This document shows positions 46,521 to 58,722 of a stretch of 64,000 bases of DNA, one piece after another. The notes below the pieces were generated by a model, which was not told the origin of the DNA, searched no databases, and worked only from the letters and a program-made list of their open reading frames with translations. The DNA is from Culex pipiens pallens (Eukaryota; Arthropoda; Insecta; Diptera; Culicidae). Location: NCBI RefSeq assembly GCF_016801865.2, contig NC_068938.1, positions 9,982,520 through 10,046,519 of the forward strand. Direction: 5' to 3'. Positions within the stretch are counted from its first letter, which is position 1, and every line of letters begins with the position of its first letter. Position numbers and translations under genes: made by a program.

Positions 46521-48856
46521 TCCTCATCCATACCTACATCTTTTCCGAAGACACCAAATCGATCAAAAAATCCCTTCAAAAGATACAGATTTTTGAATTT
46601 TCAGACATCATTTTTGTATGGACAGCTGCCAAATTTGCAAGGAAAATTATATGGACAAACTAATGATGCAAAAGTTTCAGCCCGATTGAAAAATACAAAA
46701 AATAAAATTCTAAAAAAAGACCGATTTCGTAGAGATTTGCTCATTTTTTTCCGTGTCCATTTCAGACTCAATTATTCGAATGCCTTGGAATTTAAAAAAG
46801 TCAGTCAACTATTAAAATTTTACTAAAATGGGGTCACATAGCTCGAATTTGATGATAAATGCTAAAATAATGCCAAACATTTTTTTATAATGCAAAACAT
46901 TTTGATATATAAAAAAGAAAAGTGTCTATAATTGGTTCTATTTGGGATCGACGGTGTTATTTAAAATATGTTTCAATTAGCATCAAACATTCAGTCAAAC
47001 CCCAGAAGCCAAATCCTTCCTAAAGAAAAGCCCGCCATTAGCCCAGCACTTGAAATACACCCACAACAACAAAGTCGGCGCTCCACCGAAGGTCTCTGAA
47101 TTGCCCGGAGCACTTAAACCTGTCATATCCAACCATCCAAGCAACCCACCAACCGATGCTCGCCGAGATGGCCTTGTCTGAAGGAGCAGAAGAATCGAGA
47201 CTTCCCCCACCCTCTCCTTCCCTCTGTAGTTTGTTGTCACCTCAGCAAGCCATGCAAGGCGATCCCCCCCGAACAAGCGCCACTTGATTTGTTTACTCTT
47301 TTTAACGGTCGTCAGCCTGCTGCTGCTGCTGTTGTGACGGCTATGGCGTCCAAGTCACCGGGCGCGTGCCGTGCCAAACTTAACTAGCTTAAAGTTGGCC
47401 ACTTTGGAAACCCTTGGGGCGATGACGATGGCGGGTTTGGCTGTTTTTGTTTGAACAGTAAAAAATAAGTTTTAATAAAATCATGAAATTGATCTTTTTT
47501 TTTCGCAAAAGGTCTTTTGAAAATAAAATCAAAAATCTAATGAAAATTTAAATTTGGATTTTTTTATGTTTTTGAACAGCAACACAACTGACCTCCTCCA
47601 CGCGACACATTGAAGGCACCGAAGAGAAAAGAGTTCACTTAAAAATTAGTTAAATGGGACGCGGAAAAGGGACTAGGTGCAGTCTGTTGTTGGTGGTCAG
47701 CGTCGTAAACCTTAAGGTATAGTAAAGATCGTAAAACGTTAAGGGGTTAAAAAGTGTCGAGGGTAATAACCCGCGCATATATGAGATGTCGTTTACGTTA
47801 AGGGACCAACAGAAATGCGGTAGTGCGGGGAGGAGGTCACTAAGGCAACCACAATGTGTTGCCTCGAGGTGAACCTTTTAGGGCAGCATTTCCTCGAATT
47901 TACCTTTGTGCGACTTTGTTTGTAAAATGTGTGTTTAATTGCAATTGAAGATCTAATTAATCATACTACATTCAAGTTGTACATTAAAAAAGAATTAAAT
48001 CAGCAAGGTTGAGACTTAAGCCCTAATCTGCCCCGATTTCGCTGAATTTTTTTCCAGGGCCTTGTGTTAACCACAACGACGCATTTTTTGAATGAAAATA
48101 AAATCCATAAAAAAAATCTCATTTCTCACAAAAGGCCTAAAACATAAAATCCAGGATTTGAATAAAACCCCTTGGGTAAAACTCCTTCAGGAAAAGTTTT
48201 TTTTTTCTCAGAAAGTGAGTGATAAAACCCAAATTAAATTTGAATCTTTTTGTGTGGAGTTGCAATTTAATATCATAGATTTTGGTTATATTTAAAAAAT
48301 ATACTTTGCCATAGAATTAAACAATCTCTAACAAGTTCTTACAAATCAACAATTCTAAATTTCTTTTGCTTAACTTAAAAAAAATAATTGATTTAAATTA
48401 TCTAAATTGATTAAATTGGTCGCCTAAAATGCCTAAACGTTCAGAAATGAATGAGCCTTCTTTTAGTTTTATTTTTTTTTTGCATTTTTAATCTTGCTGA
48501 AACTTTTTGGGATGCATTCCATATGCCCAAATAAGTCATTTTGCTTTTACAGATTAACCTTTTTTTTCATGTAAATTTGGCAGCTATTCAATAAAAAAAA
48601 ATAAAATGAAAATTCAATTATATTTTTTTGATGAATATTTTTTAACCGATTTGGTGTCTTCGGCAAAGTTGTAGGTGGCTGATTTGTTCTATAACTTTTG
48701 TCACTAGAATTGATTCCCAATAAAACAATATATTTTTTTATTAGGTTCAAGGGACATAATATGCCATCTTTTCAGAAAACTTCACAAAGGTCCAACAATA
48801 TTTGACTAAGTATGTTATAATCTTTTTTAAAAAAGTATTTTTTTACAAATAAACAT
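46521..48856. other. Non-coding; GC-richer at about 46990-47900
   Basis: The GC-richer part looks single-copy and includes a ctgctgctgctgctgttg run near 47320. No frame with splice sites is convincing. About 48640-48790 resembles the foldback arms at 45607-46520. Confidence 0.4.
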
Positions 48857-49778
48857 TACTTAATCCATCCTTAGGTGGTTGGTGCCTTCCTCACATTTAA
48901 AAGGTAATGCTATCCAAAATAGGGCGGACCTTTAAGTGTTCTATCAATTTGACTAATTATTCATTCATTCAGATTGGGTAGTCAGATCTTCATATCTCAG
49001 GGCACTTATGTGCTTACAACTTATGATAGAGTAGTCAAATCTCCAATTCAATACGTGCCCGTTGGAACGGCTTTTGAAATACCTATCCAAAGATAGGTCG
49101 CATGATATATTTGGACAACGTTTTCATCAAAATTTCTGAGATCCGGCTCCGAAAAAGTGCATAAATAACACTTGAGTGCTTTTGATAAGGTTGGCAAATC
49201 TTTAATGTTTTGAAAGCGTTGGAAAGGTCTTTCGATTACCTATCCAACGACAGGTCGCATGATAGATCAAGACATCATTTTCATCAAAATATCTGAGATC
49301 CGGCTTCCAAAAAGTGCATAAATAACACTTAAGTACTAATAACTTTTGATAGGGTTGTCAGATCTTCAATGTCTTGGACGCGTTGAAAAGGTCTTTTAAA
49401 TACCTTTATAAAAATGTATAACATGCCGGGTTTTCTTACAAAAACCACCCTTTTTACAATCTTCCGGACTTTTGGTAAATTTTTTTTTTTAGCATTACTT
49501 TTGAAGTACTAAACTAAACTGCATAATTTTTAATAGCGACTTATGGGACCCCAAGACGGATCGAATGAGGCCAAAACGGACAAAATCGGTTAAGCCAACG
49601 TTGAGATAATCGAGTGACAATTTTTTGATCAACATCCCACCACACACACAGACATTTGCTCGGAATTTGATTCTGAGTCGATAGGTATACATGAAGGTGG
49701 GTCTAGGAGGTCTAATTGAGAAGTTCAGTTTTTGAGTGATTTTATAGCCTTTTCTCAGTAAGGTGAGGAAGGCAAAAA
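48857..49778 (+). mobile_element. Old member of the ACTTAATCC...GGCAAAAA element family
   Basis: Starts acttaatccatccttaggtg with tgccttcctcac and ends cagtaaggtgaggaaggcaa. Inside are about three diverged monomers (gttggaaaggtc, atgata, gagatccggct, aaaaagtgcataaataacac) equivalent to the 164-bp monomers at 29560-31030. The tail gattctgagtcgataggtat is also shared. Confidence 0.75.
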
Positions 49779-49906
49779 GCGAAGTACAAAAAATTATTGT
49801 TAAATTAAAAACTAACTAATTGTAACAACATTTTTCTAGGTAATCTCTTCCATTCTTACAAGTAATTTTACAGTGTTTTTAAACTGTGTTCATGGAAATA
49901 TCAATA

Positions 49907-50068
49907 CAGTGGACTTTCTGGCTGTCGATCTTCTCAATATCAATATTGCTCCAGCTGTCAATACATTTTTTAGTGCCTTCAAAAAGATTGCTTTTATTTT
50001 TCGTTCTATAATTTGATAACTCCCGCTCTCGACGGTCCCTTCAATATCGACAACGAGAGAGTCCACTG
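49907..50068. mobile_element. 162-bp TA-flanked MITE, copy 2
   Basis: CAGTGGACTTTCTGGCTGTC at the left and CAACGAGAGAGTCCACTG at the right, with TA on both sides. The same family is at 29237-29404, and a decayed copy is near 63791. Confidence 0.85.
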
Positions 50069-50390
50069 TATTATGCAAATAAAGAATATTTTTCAAATTT
50101 GTGTAATTACAATAATGCTATTTTAATGTAGACAAATTCCAGTATGCTTTGCAATCACAGCTTTATATTTAAACAGTTCGTTATTATAAGATTACGTTGA
50201 CAGTAAAATAAACCGATGATTTATTTTTTAAAGAATCTAAACTTTCATAAAATTTAATGCGCAATCACTTCAAGTTGTTGTCCTTTATTTACCAATAAAT
50301 TACGACAATTGTTTTTGATGAATCATTATGAATTCATGATAATGTTTCCAGAAACATGATTTTGCCTTGCAAAAATGATTCCCGAATAAA

Positions 50391-50784
50391 TAGGGGCCAA
50401 ATTTTTTTTTATCAAAAACTACAAAATTTCCATGGAAATTTAAGTGCAATCAGCAGAAATTTATTTAAAATGCAGTCTCTTGAGTCAGAATCATTTCCAG
50501 CATGTTTGGGTTGATTTAAAAATCTTTTAAATTTTTGAAAATTTTCGATCTTTAGTTTCGCAAAAAGTTTTTTTTTTCGTTGAAATTTTTGTTTTCGTCA
50601 AATCTTATATTTTTTAAAAACTAATGATTGCAAAACAATTCAACTAGTGTAAAATGCATTTTAAAACATTTTTTCCATTCGAATTTTGAGACTATGGCTT
50701 GTTATTTCAATTTTTTGCTCCCCTCCCCTCGACCTCAGCCAGAGCCGAGGGACAAAAACTTTGAAAAATATTTGCATTGGCCGA
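50391..50784. mobile_element. C/G-tract MITE copy
   Basis: Contains aagtgcaatcagcagaaatt, tgtttgggttgatttaaaaa, ctccccacctc-type C tract (cccctcccctcgacctcagc) and ends aaaatatttgcattggccga. These match the copies at 40889-41276 and 59283-59759. Confidence 0.7.
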
Positions 50785-51866
50785 ATCGAAAACAAACATT
50801 TTTCATAATGACCAAAACATTTCGTTATGGTAATATAATCGTATACAATTGTATTCTATCTCTTGACATGACTTCGCAAATAGTTTGATTGAATCAGATC
50901 CAAACTCAATTTAAAGCAAGCATAACTTTTCAAATAATAAAATCCAAAATTTTTACTCCAAATTGGCATTTTGATGCCATTTATTTTTGCCAAAATTCTT
51001 CAATGACACTGCAGTTAAAAATGTCACCCAAATGTCTACCTTCAACGTCACCCAGAAATCGCAATCAACAACAAAACCCAAAAAAATACAGTTTCACATT
51101 TCTCAAATTCGCTTCCAGCGTCTTCGCGTTGTGCAAAACGCGCTCATTCACGGTCAGTTAAAGCAATTTATCGTCATCACCTTATCAGCAATCACATAAA
51201 CCTGAGTCTCCCCCAACAAAAAAAATCTTCGTCGTCTCGCTTTTCGTCAATCGTTTTAGCAATCAATAACACACATCGAACCACAATTCTCCATCCAGAG
51301 GCAATCACGACTAGTCAATGTCTGCGTTTTTTCGAGTTTTATCACAATCAACTAAATTTGTGGTTGTAAAAACAAACACTTGAGCTGAAATTCCTCTCCC
51401 GCTTGACGAAGGCAACGTTTATGCAGTTGATGAACTGCTGCAGTTGCGGCAGCATTTTATATGGGAAAAATAGCAAACCTTACACCATGTGAATTCACAT
51501 TTTCCCTTCCTCCTTTCCTTTTTTTTTGCAAAACAACATTTTCCAACGTTTTTTTCTTTTTCATTTGATGGACGAGATGCTTGCAGTTTGGTTCGAATAC
51601 ACTTTGCACTTTGCCCGAGCTATGCTCGACGTTGCATGATGTTCATGTTGCATTTTTTTTATCTTCTTCTCCTCTCTTCTTATGACACTTTTCTGCTTTG
51701 ATGTTTAATTTTTCCTTTCATCATGCTTGGATTTTGTTTTTTGCGCAATTTTTCCCATCATTTGCAATTCCCGTTGCATGCTGGGTCACAAATTGATCCC
51801 TGATTAGCTTCTTTTCACCATTGTCACTAATTGCCATCATTTTCCAACTTTTCTTCTTTTACTTAC
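50785..51866. other. Likely intron just downstream of the candidate leader exon
   Basis: About 51000-51850 shows no repeat match within the window. On the minus strand it begins with the donor GTAAGT at 51861-51866. No further exon is recognised. Confidence 0.35.
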
Positions 51867-52044
51867 ATTTTTTAATATTTGAAAACTTGTCGAATATTCA
51901 CTTTCCAAAACACTCAACTGATTTTTTCCTGAATTTTTTTTTCGATTTCCACTCCTCAAAAATCGTGTAATTTCTTTTCCAAAAATTTTCGCGCCTCCCA
52001 AACCCAATTGTACGTGTATCTTCGCGGAGCGCAAATTGAAAACT
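51867..52044 (-). promoter_or_regulatory. Candidate core promoter and 178-nt leader exon
   Basis: On the minus strand, CTATCAGTTTTC matches the insect initiator (TCAGT) with A+1 at 52044. ACACGT at +28 to +33 fits the downstream promoter element consensus at five of six positions. The exon would run to 51867, where aaaaaat is followed by a perfect donor GTAAGT. It contains no ATG, as expected for a 5' leader. The DNA just upstream (about 52050-52290) is GC-rich with cgacggcgg and gggggaggggg motifs, unlike the AT-rich surroundings. It could start the gene that ends at 16765, but no middle exon has been found. No TATA box is apparent. Confidence 0.35.
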
Positions 52045-55000
52045 GATAGTACACGCGACGGCGGACGTCGCACGACGGCGCGGTTTCTTTTCTTGCCAGA
52101 TCTTTAGCTGAAACAACCAACTAGTAGGCGACGAACCCTCTTCTCTTGGGCGCGCAAAGAGCTTTAAAGTTTTGCTTCTGGTTGCTGCGACCAAGAGCGG
52201 GTGCTCGGCTTTTTTCTTCATTTTTCTCTTCTTCTTCGTGTCTGAGCTGTTACTACAGGTGGGGGAGGGGGAGCAGCACCACAAACTCTAATAGGCAAAT
52301 ATAGAAGCAGCAGCGTGGATTTTTACCTCATTTCCTTACATTTCTTGAAAAAGTCGTGTGTGTTTGTGCGTTGTGTTGGACTTTTTTTTTTGTCTTGTTT
52401 TTGTTTTTTCGCTGCTCCTCGTTGGTTGTAGGTTAGTTGTTGTCGTGGTTAGAGTATTGAAATAAACTTTTTTGATTTGTTTCAATAAGGAAGAATTGAT
52501 TTAATGTCTCACTGTAAACTGTCAGTAGGACTAAGAATTAATCTAAATATTTCGGTATTAAAATTAAACCTTGAGTTAAATAACAACCTAGCAATTGTTC
52601 CATTTCCCAACAAAGAAATTGATCCGATTTTTGATCAAACTTTTTTCGCCTTGGCAGGTATCGATAATTTATTTATATAATTTCGCAGATTTATTTTAGA
52701 AAATTAAAAACACGAATTAAATACAAACGGAAGGGTGTGGAAGCATACTGAGTCTGCTACACAATGATTTAGATATTTCAAGAAGGCCTCAACACATTTT
52801 GAAAAGTTTTTAAAGTTAGTGAACTATAGTTAGGAAAATATTGATAAATAGGATTATTTTTTTTCTCAAAGTGACATGTTTTTCTCAATGAAAATGAGTT
52901 CAAATCAGATAATTGACTGCAGTATCGGATTCGTTGGATTATTTTAAACTGAGCACTTAGTAAATTTGGAAAAAAATTGACTTATGCTCGAAATTTGATT
53001 GATAGCAATAAAAATTTACAGACGAGAATTTTTTTTAACGCATTTCAATCCAACTTGAATTTTTTTATTGTTCTTACTCTAATTAATGTAAATTTTAAAT
53101 AAATAAACTTTAAAATCATTTTTTAACTATGGCTTTACTTATTATCAATTTGACTTAATTAATTCAATGTGCATACTTTTGTGCTTTATGCAAAAAAAAC
53201 AATGTTGAATTAAAAATTTTAAAAGTTTTTGCACATTAAAAAAAAGTTAAGTATCAACAATTTATTTTTTGTGCCTCCATATTTTCTTAAGATTTTTTGT
53301 TGTATTGGCCGTACAATTGTTTAAACATTTTTGCAAATATTTAGATTTAATTAGATAAATCCAAATCAAATAAAATAAAATTATTAAAATCGGTTTATTT
53401 AACAAGGGCCATACAATCAATGAGTTCCTTCCCGATCCGTAGACTTAACATTACAAATTTGTAATTAGATAAATCCAAATCAAATAAAATAAAATTATTA
53501 AAATCGGTTTATTTAACAAGGGCCATAAAATCAATGAGTTCCTTCCCGATCCGTAGACTTAACATTACAAATTTGTAATTAAGCCTAAAAGTTCTTCATT
53601 TGATAACAAAATGAAAAATTAACGAACAATGTATTCCAAATAGTTCATATTGAGTTATAAATATTCAATTTCTTCGCAATATTTAGCAAAAATTTTAAAG
53701 GGAATGACAAAATTAAATTGGCATTGGCATAGGCCTAAACAAACTAAGTCTTTTTTTATCAAAAATCACGAAGTACAATGTTTCCCGAGTATTTTTTTTT
53801 TTTAATATCAGGAAGCTCCCACTTCAATTAGATTTTAGGGTTGACTTTAAAAAACAGCGTTTTAATTTTTTTTGTGAGTCACATACATTTCATATGAAAT
53901 TAAATTATTTTATTTTGTCCTCAATAGAATTTTCGTCATTTAATAAAAACATTGCTTTGAAACTATATTGTGTACCACATAAGTGTGAAAGATTTTTTGT
54001 AGCTATAAAGAATTAAGCCACTGAAACTTTTTTTTAATGCCCTCTTCATAATTTTTGAAAAAAAAGGGAGCCAAAGAAATTTTTGACGGTATTTGAAAAT
54101 GAAAAAAAAATGTAAATTCGATTATAAACTTTTCATAGTACATTGCATAACGCTTAAGGTGAAGCCGTTGATCATTTTCGAAGAAAATTAATCATCACTA
54201 TAAAAAATTGTGTATTAAATTCAATTTAACGAATTTCAGCACCAAAATGAATCAGCATGTGCCGGTTGCTGCCTGCTTGAAACCACTGAAGGAATTTTTG
54301 ATCTAAATCAATTGTGCTTCAAAATTTATATAATTTTGTGGCACAGTCATTGACGTCCTAGCTGGCAATCATTGATTAATGACGATTTCCATAACTTTAC
54401 AAGAAATGGGATAATCGTTACCAAAAGGAATCAGCATGTGTAGGGAACTATTCTAAACAACTTGTTGAAGAAATTTTGTCAAAATATTGAAAGCGACGCA
54501 AAATTTATATCTTTGAAGGAAAAATCATGACAATGATGGAAGTCTTCACGTTAAGTATGCATTTTTAATACAATAAACACTTTTTAATATTTTTACAAGG
54601 TTTTAATAAAAGTTCAAATATTTTCATAAATTCATTGAAACTTTGAAAATAACTATCAAAAATTACCAGTAATGCTGTTAAAAGCATTTTGTTATTTTTT
54701 TTGTGTCAAAATTAAAAAAATTGGGCTAGAAATTTGATTTGTTCTTATTTTGAACTTGACATAAAATTTCTAATGGCTTTATCTGTTTTTGGAAAATCTG
54801 AAAGCTTTTAAATGAACCAAAAGAAGTCAAAAACAAAACTGTACTGATTTTATGGGTTAAATCCCGTTTAAATTTGGTTTGCCTTGTTCAAATTTGCAAC
54901 TTATTTAGTTCAAACATGGCAAAAAAAAAAATTACATGAAACCAACATTATTTGGTTAACTAACACAACTTCTTGAGTTTGAAACATTAAACTAAATGTA

Positions 55001-55257
55001 ATATAAAAAATGTACTTCTTACCATTCCCAAACGAAATGCTAATATTAGAAAATTTGCAAAAAAAACTCACGAAAATAAGTTTAAAGAATACTTAGCTAT
55101 GCAAAAACACAAAGAAAAGTTTTTTTAGAGGTTTTTTCAAGAACAAAGAAAACATGCAAAACAACCTCTGACTCAATCAGCATGGTTCTGAAAGAAAAAA
55201 ATCTTTTCACATTTTTAAAATAAAACAATTTATTGTTTTAAAATAGGAGAAATATAC
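52045..55257. other. Upstream GC-rich flank, then AT-rich repeats
   Basis: About 52050-52480 is GC-richer and would be the proximal promoter. About 52620-53000 is a diverged piece of the CCGTAAA-end MITE (tatagttaggaaaatattga, ctcaaagtgacatg). The remainder to 55257 is very AT-rich, apart from the duplication at 53350, with nothing recognisable. Confidence 0.45.
53350..53577 (+). repeat. 114-bp tandem duplication
   Basis: attagataaatccaaatcaa starts both units (53350 and 53464). The only difference noticed is ccatacaatc versus ccataaaatc. Confidence 0.9.
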
Positions 55258-55690
55258 CCTTTTTGCAATTCCGTCGTGAAACTACTTACTTTTCCTGTCA
55301 TTCTTGAACGACGAAATAGCCTACTTTTCTGTACCAAAAATAACAGAATCGAATAGCAACACTTTTCAAAATAAATGCAGAAAAGTTCTACTTTTCAGCA
55401 CTCAAATGGGTGCTGAAAAATTGAACTTTTCAGCACTTGTTTCGAAAAGTAACACTTTTCAACATTTTTTTGATTTAAACGATTTATTGACAAAATACAT
55501 GAACATTCGACATAAAATTTCACTCAGTGTGTGTTTTTGGAACTGCAAAAAAAGTTGTACGGAACTCGTTGCAAAACTTGATTTTTTCAGCACTCTTCGT
55601 ATTTATCCAACTCGGTGAACCTCGTTGGATAAATGTACGACTCGTGCTGAAAAAATCCTCTTTTTGCAACTTGTTGCATAAACTACTATT
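55258..55690 (+). mobile_element. GCTGAAAAGT MITE, copy near 55 kb
   Basis: Very similar to 36141-36571 across its length: tttttgcaattccgtcgtga at the left, then atagcctacttttctgtacc, tgctgaaaaattgaactttt and cgttggataaatgtacgact. Confidence 0.8.
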
Positions 55691-56301
55691 TCGTTTTTTT
55701 TATTTCCACCGTTTTTAAGAAGCCATTTCGAGCCACTTCTGTTCTACAAAAAACGTTACTTCCTGGTGTTGGGTTTTCTTGTTTCATTCTTAGTATTTTA
55801 TTTTCATTTATCATGTTCAGTTTATACTTGTTTTTGGTAGTATTTGGCTTATTCTTTCACTTTCTATAGTTATCTTTTGCTTTATTTTAATTTTTTTCAG
55901 GTTTTTACAGCACCTTTTTAATTTTTTTGCTTGTTTTTCAAATTTTCTGCTATAGAACAATACTATTGTCATTTAAATGGTAGAAAAGCGCGTAGTGGCA
56001 TAGTGTGGGACATCACAAAAAATACTGCATACTTATTTTTACAAAACAAAAAATTAAAAAAAAGAAATTTAAGCGAAAAACAGCCAAAGTTGACCCCAGA
56101 AAAATTACATTTTTGAAAACATTTTCAAAGTCACATAAAACAAGTGAAACTTTCAACCCTAAAATTTTCTGAAATATAAAGAGTTCTTCTTTCCAATGCG
56201 TTTCAAATATCAAAGCTTTAAAAAAATGAATTTTGGTAAATTTTTAGACCGAAGCCCGTATAGGATTGGGTTGCAGAGTGTTAACTTTTGCAGGAGATTG
56301 A
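55691..56301. other. AT-rich, nothing recognisable
   Basis: No exon, inverted ends or tandem repeat was found here. Confidence 0.4.
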
Positions 56302-57610
56302 AGAGCAATTCCATGTCAAATAAGGAATCGGTTGTACCCGACCATCTCCGATTTCAATGAAACTTTGTGGACAAGTTATCCTACGCTTATATAAGCCATT
56401 TTTGTGTATATGGAGCCAGTTACACTCGATAATGACATTTGAGAAGGGCGTAAGTATTTTCAATATTTTTGTATTTCGTAATTTAAATATTGCTGTATCT
56501 CGAAGCCGTTGTATCGTATCAAAAAGTGGTCAAAGACAACCTTATAGGAAATTTCACGGGCTTTCCGAAAAAAATACACTGGAACAAAAAAAACACTCAA
56601 CTTTTATGAGATTTTTTGAAGGTGAGCCCACGATTTTTTTTCGTTCAAAATTTTTGTGAAAATAGCCTAAGATGTTACAAAAAGACTCAAGAAAAATGCA
56701 GGATGGAGCAACTCACCTAAAAAAATACAAAAATCATTTACTGAAACTGTTTTTTTTAAAGTGCACTAAACATTTGGGCTTACAGATATAACCTAATTAC
56801 ATTACTCATAATTGAAAACATAATATTTTTTCAGTGTAGTATAGTAACCTGGATAGTAAATTAGCTTATATCTGTAAGCCCATACATCCAATTGAAATGT
56901 GGTCAAAGACAAACTTATGGGAAATTGGACGAGCTTTCCGGTAAAAATATTTTCGAGACTGAAAAATCAAATCTGTCATAAAGAAATTGCCAAAAACCAT
57001 CAAAAAACCTATTTTTTATACATTTTTTTTTAAACCGCTGTAACTTCACAAGGATTGGACTTAGGACAATGGTCAATATGGAGACTTTTACGTAAAATTG
57101 TCTGGAGAATCGATTCCCACTATCGGTTTTTGCAAATTTTGATGTTTAGAGCACTTTTGAAAAAAACAGTTTCAGTAAATGATTTTTGTATTTTTTTAGG
57201 TGAGTTGCTCCATCCTGCATTTTTCTTGAGACTTTTTGGAACATCTTAGGCTATTTTCAAAAAAATTTGAACGAAAAAAAATCGGGGGCTCACCTTCAAA
57301 AAATCTCATAAAAGTTTTTTTGTTTCAGTGTATTTTTTCGGAAAGCTCGTAAAATTTCCTATAATTTTGCCTTTGACCACTTTTTGATACGATGCAACGG
57401 CTTAGAGATACAGCAATATTTAAATTACGAAAATATTGAAATCACTTACGCCCTTCTCCAATTTTATTATCGTGTGGCTGACTGGCTCCATATACACAAA
57501 AATGGCTTATATAAGCGTAGGATAACATGTCCACAAAGTTTCATTGAAATCGGAGAGGGTCGAGAAAAAAGTACCTAAAAAATTCCTGTTTTGGGCCTGG
57601 AATTGCTCTT
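56302..57610. mobile_element. Large foldback element, arms of about 460 bp
   Basis: The left arm 56302-56764 and right arm 57150-57610 are reverse complements over nearly their whole length with scattered differences. Outer ends are agagcaattcc and ggaattgctct; inner ends are ctgaaactgttttttttaaa then gtgc, and gcacttttgaaaaaaacagt. The 385-bp spacer is itself related to sequence at 25691-26440. No coding capacity. Foldback-class elements have such long inverted arms, but the mobilising enzyme is unknown. Confidence 0.82.
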
Positions 57611-58583
57611 AAAAAAACAGTGTGAATAAAACTGAATATAATTACAATATTCAAAGTAAATTGAATTTGGCCGCTCTTGAAAATGACTTAATTTATTTAT
57701 TTTCAAAATTAATTTTGTTTTATTGGAATCAGTTGAAATTTTAGCTAAAAATAATAAACATCGCTTAAAACATGTTTTGGACACCACTGTCCCTAACGAA
57801 CATGAATATGCCAGGGATGTACTTTTAAATTCCACAGTGTTAAATAAACAAATTAAATTACACCCCAGTTTCCTTTACGATACTACTAACCGATCGACGT
57901 CATCGTCGTGAGCACCTCTCTCTCTCTCTCTCTCTCACACTTATCCTCACCTCTCAACTCCAAGTCTTCAACTCTCCAATGATCGTGGTTGGCGCTGAAC
58001 TTACCACAATTTTGCATGCATGTGATGAAGTGGCTTCTGCTTGCTTGTTTACTTCTGTAGGTTAGTTGAAGCTACTTCACTTCGATACACACCGCACACT
58101 TTGCATTATTATAAGTTTATTGTGTAGTATTGCCAAGCCAACGCCAGGTCCAATTTGCCTCGAACAGCAAAGCTTGCTTGGATGCACTGCACCGCCAACC
58201 GCCAACCACCGCCCCCATCAAAGGTCGTTTGAAGCCGGTTTCGGTTACCTTTCTTAGGGTCATCTTGAACCAATCGAGAGGGGGGAGGTTCAGGTAGATC
58301 GAACTTCATTGTCAAGTGGTTAAGGAAAGCCAAGTCAAATTGGTTGATTGTTTGACCGTGGATACTTTTTTTTATTTTGCATTGTTTTTGAGAAGAGTTT
58401 CGAGTTACAATTAGTGCACCAATTTCAAACGACACCGATTTATGCAATTAAACTTCCTGACACATTTTTTCTATCATCTTTCATTTCTCAACCGAACGCC
58501 CATTAATTGAAAAGCGTTTGCATAACGACGACGACGACTGAGTCTGGGAGACTGAGACGACAAGAACCGCCCAGCGGCGGCAG
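57611..58583. other. 3' flank of the channel gene, with a TC microsatellite
   Basis: A (TC)n run lies at about 57917-57936. Part of 57900-58583 should be the 3' UTR of the minus-strand channel gene. No polyadenylation signal can be assigned with confidence. Confidence 0.4.
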
Positions 58584-58720
58584 TTACTGGTGCTGGTGCT
58601 GGTGCAGCCGGGTTCGGATTTTCCGCATAAAGACCGTCCCGTAGGGCCGGATCGTGAAGTAGTAGATGATCTCGACGAACGAAAGCAGACTCGCGCCGAC
58701 GAACAGACCGGTGGTGCCAC
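58584..58720 (-). CDS. Terminal exon of a pickpocket-type DEG/ENaC sodium channel
   Basis: DEG/ENaC subunits form amiloride-sensitive, voltage-independent sodium channels in the plasma membrane; insect pickpocket members serve touch, taste, pheromone and liquid-clearance roles. The exon starts after an acceptor (aatctcagtctcggtag, AG at 58721-58722) in phase 1, so an upstream G completes the first glycine, and ends with TAA at 58584-58586. The 45 residues include GGTTGLFVGASLLSFVEIIY, the start of the second membrane helix. GAS is the G-x-S selectivity-filter motif and SFVEIIYYF the conserved end of the helix. A short basic tail follows (RPYGTVFMRKIRTRL) and closes with an HQHQHQ repeat. Most codons end in G or C. 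The rest of the gene (first helix, cysteine-rich extracellular domain) must lie beyond 64000, so the last intron is at least 5.2 kb. The specific ppk member cannot be told from this exon. Confidence 0.93.
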
Positions 58721-58722
58721 CT

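Noticed and set aside
53350..53577. A short LTR pair
   Set aside because: The units are directly adjacent, with no TG...CA ends or interior, so this is a simple tandem duplication.
16765..58720. The two terminal exons as parts of one gene
   Set aside because: Both end in stop codons on the same strand and encode unrelated C-termini, so they belong to two genes unless alternative splicing is shown.
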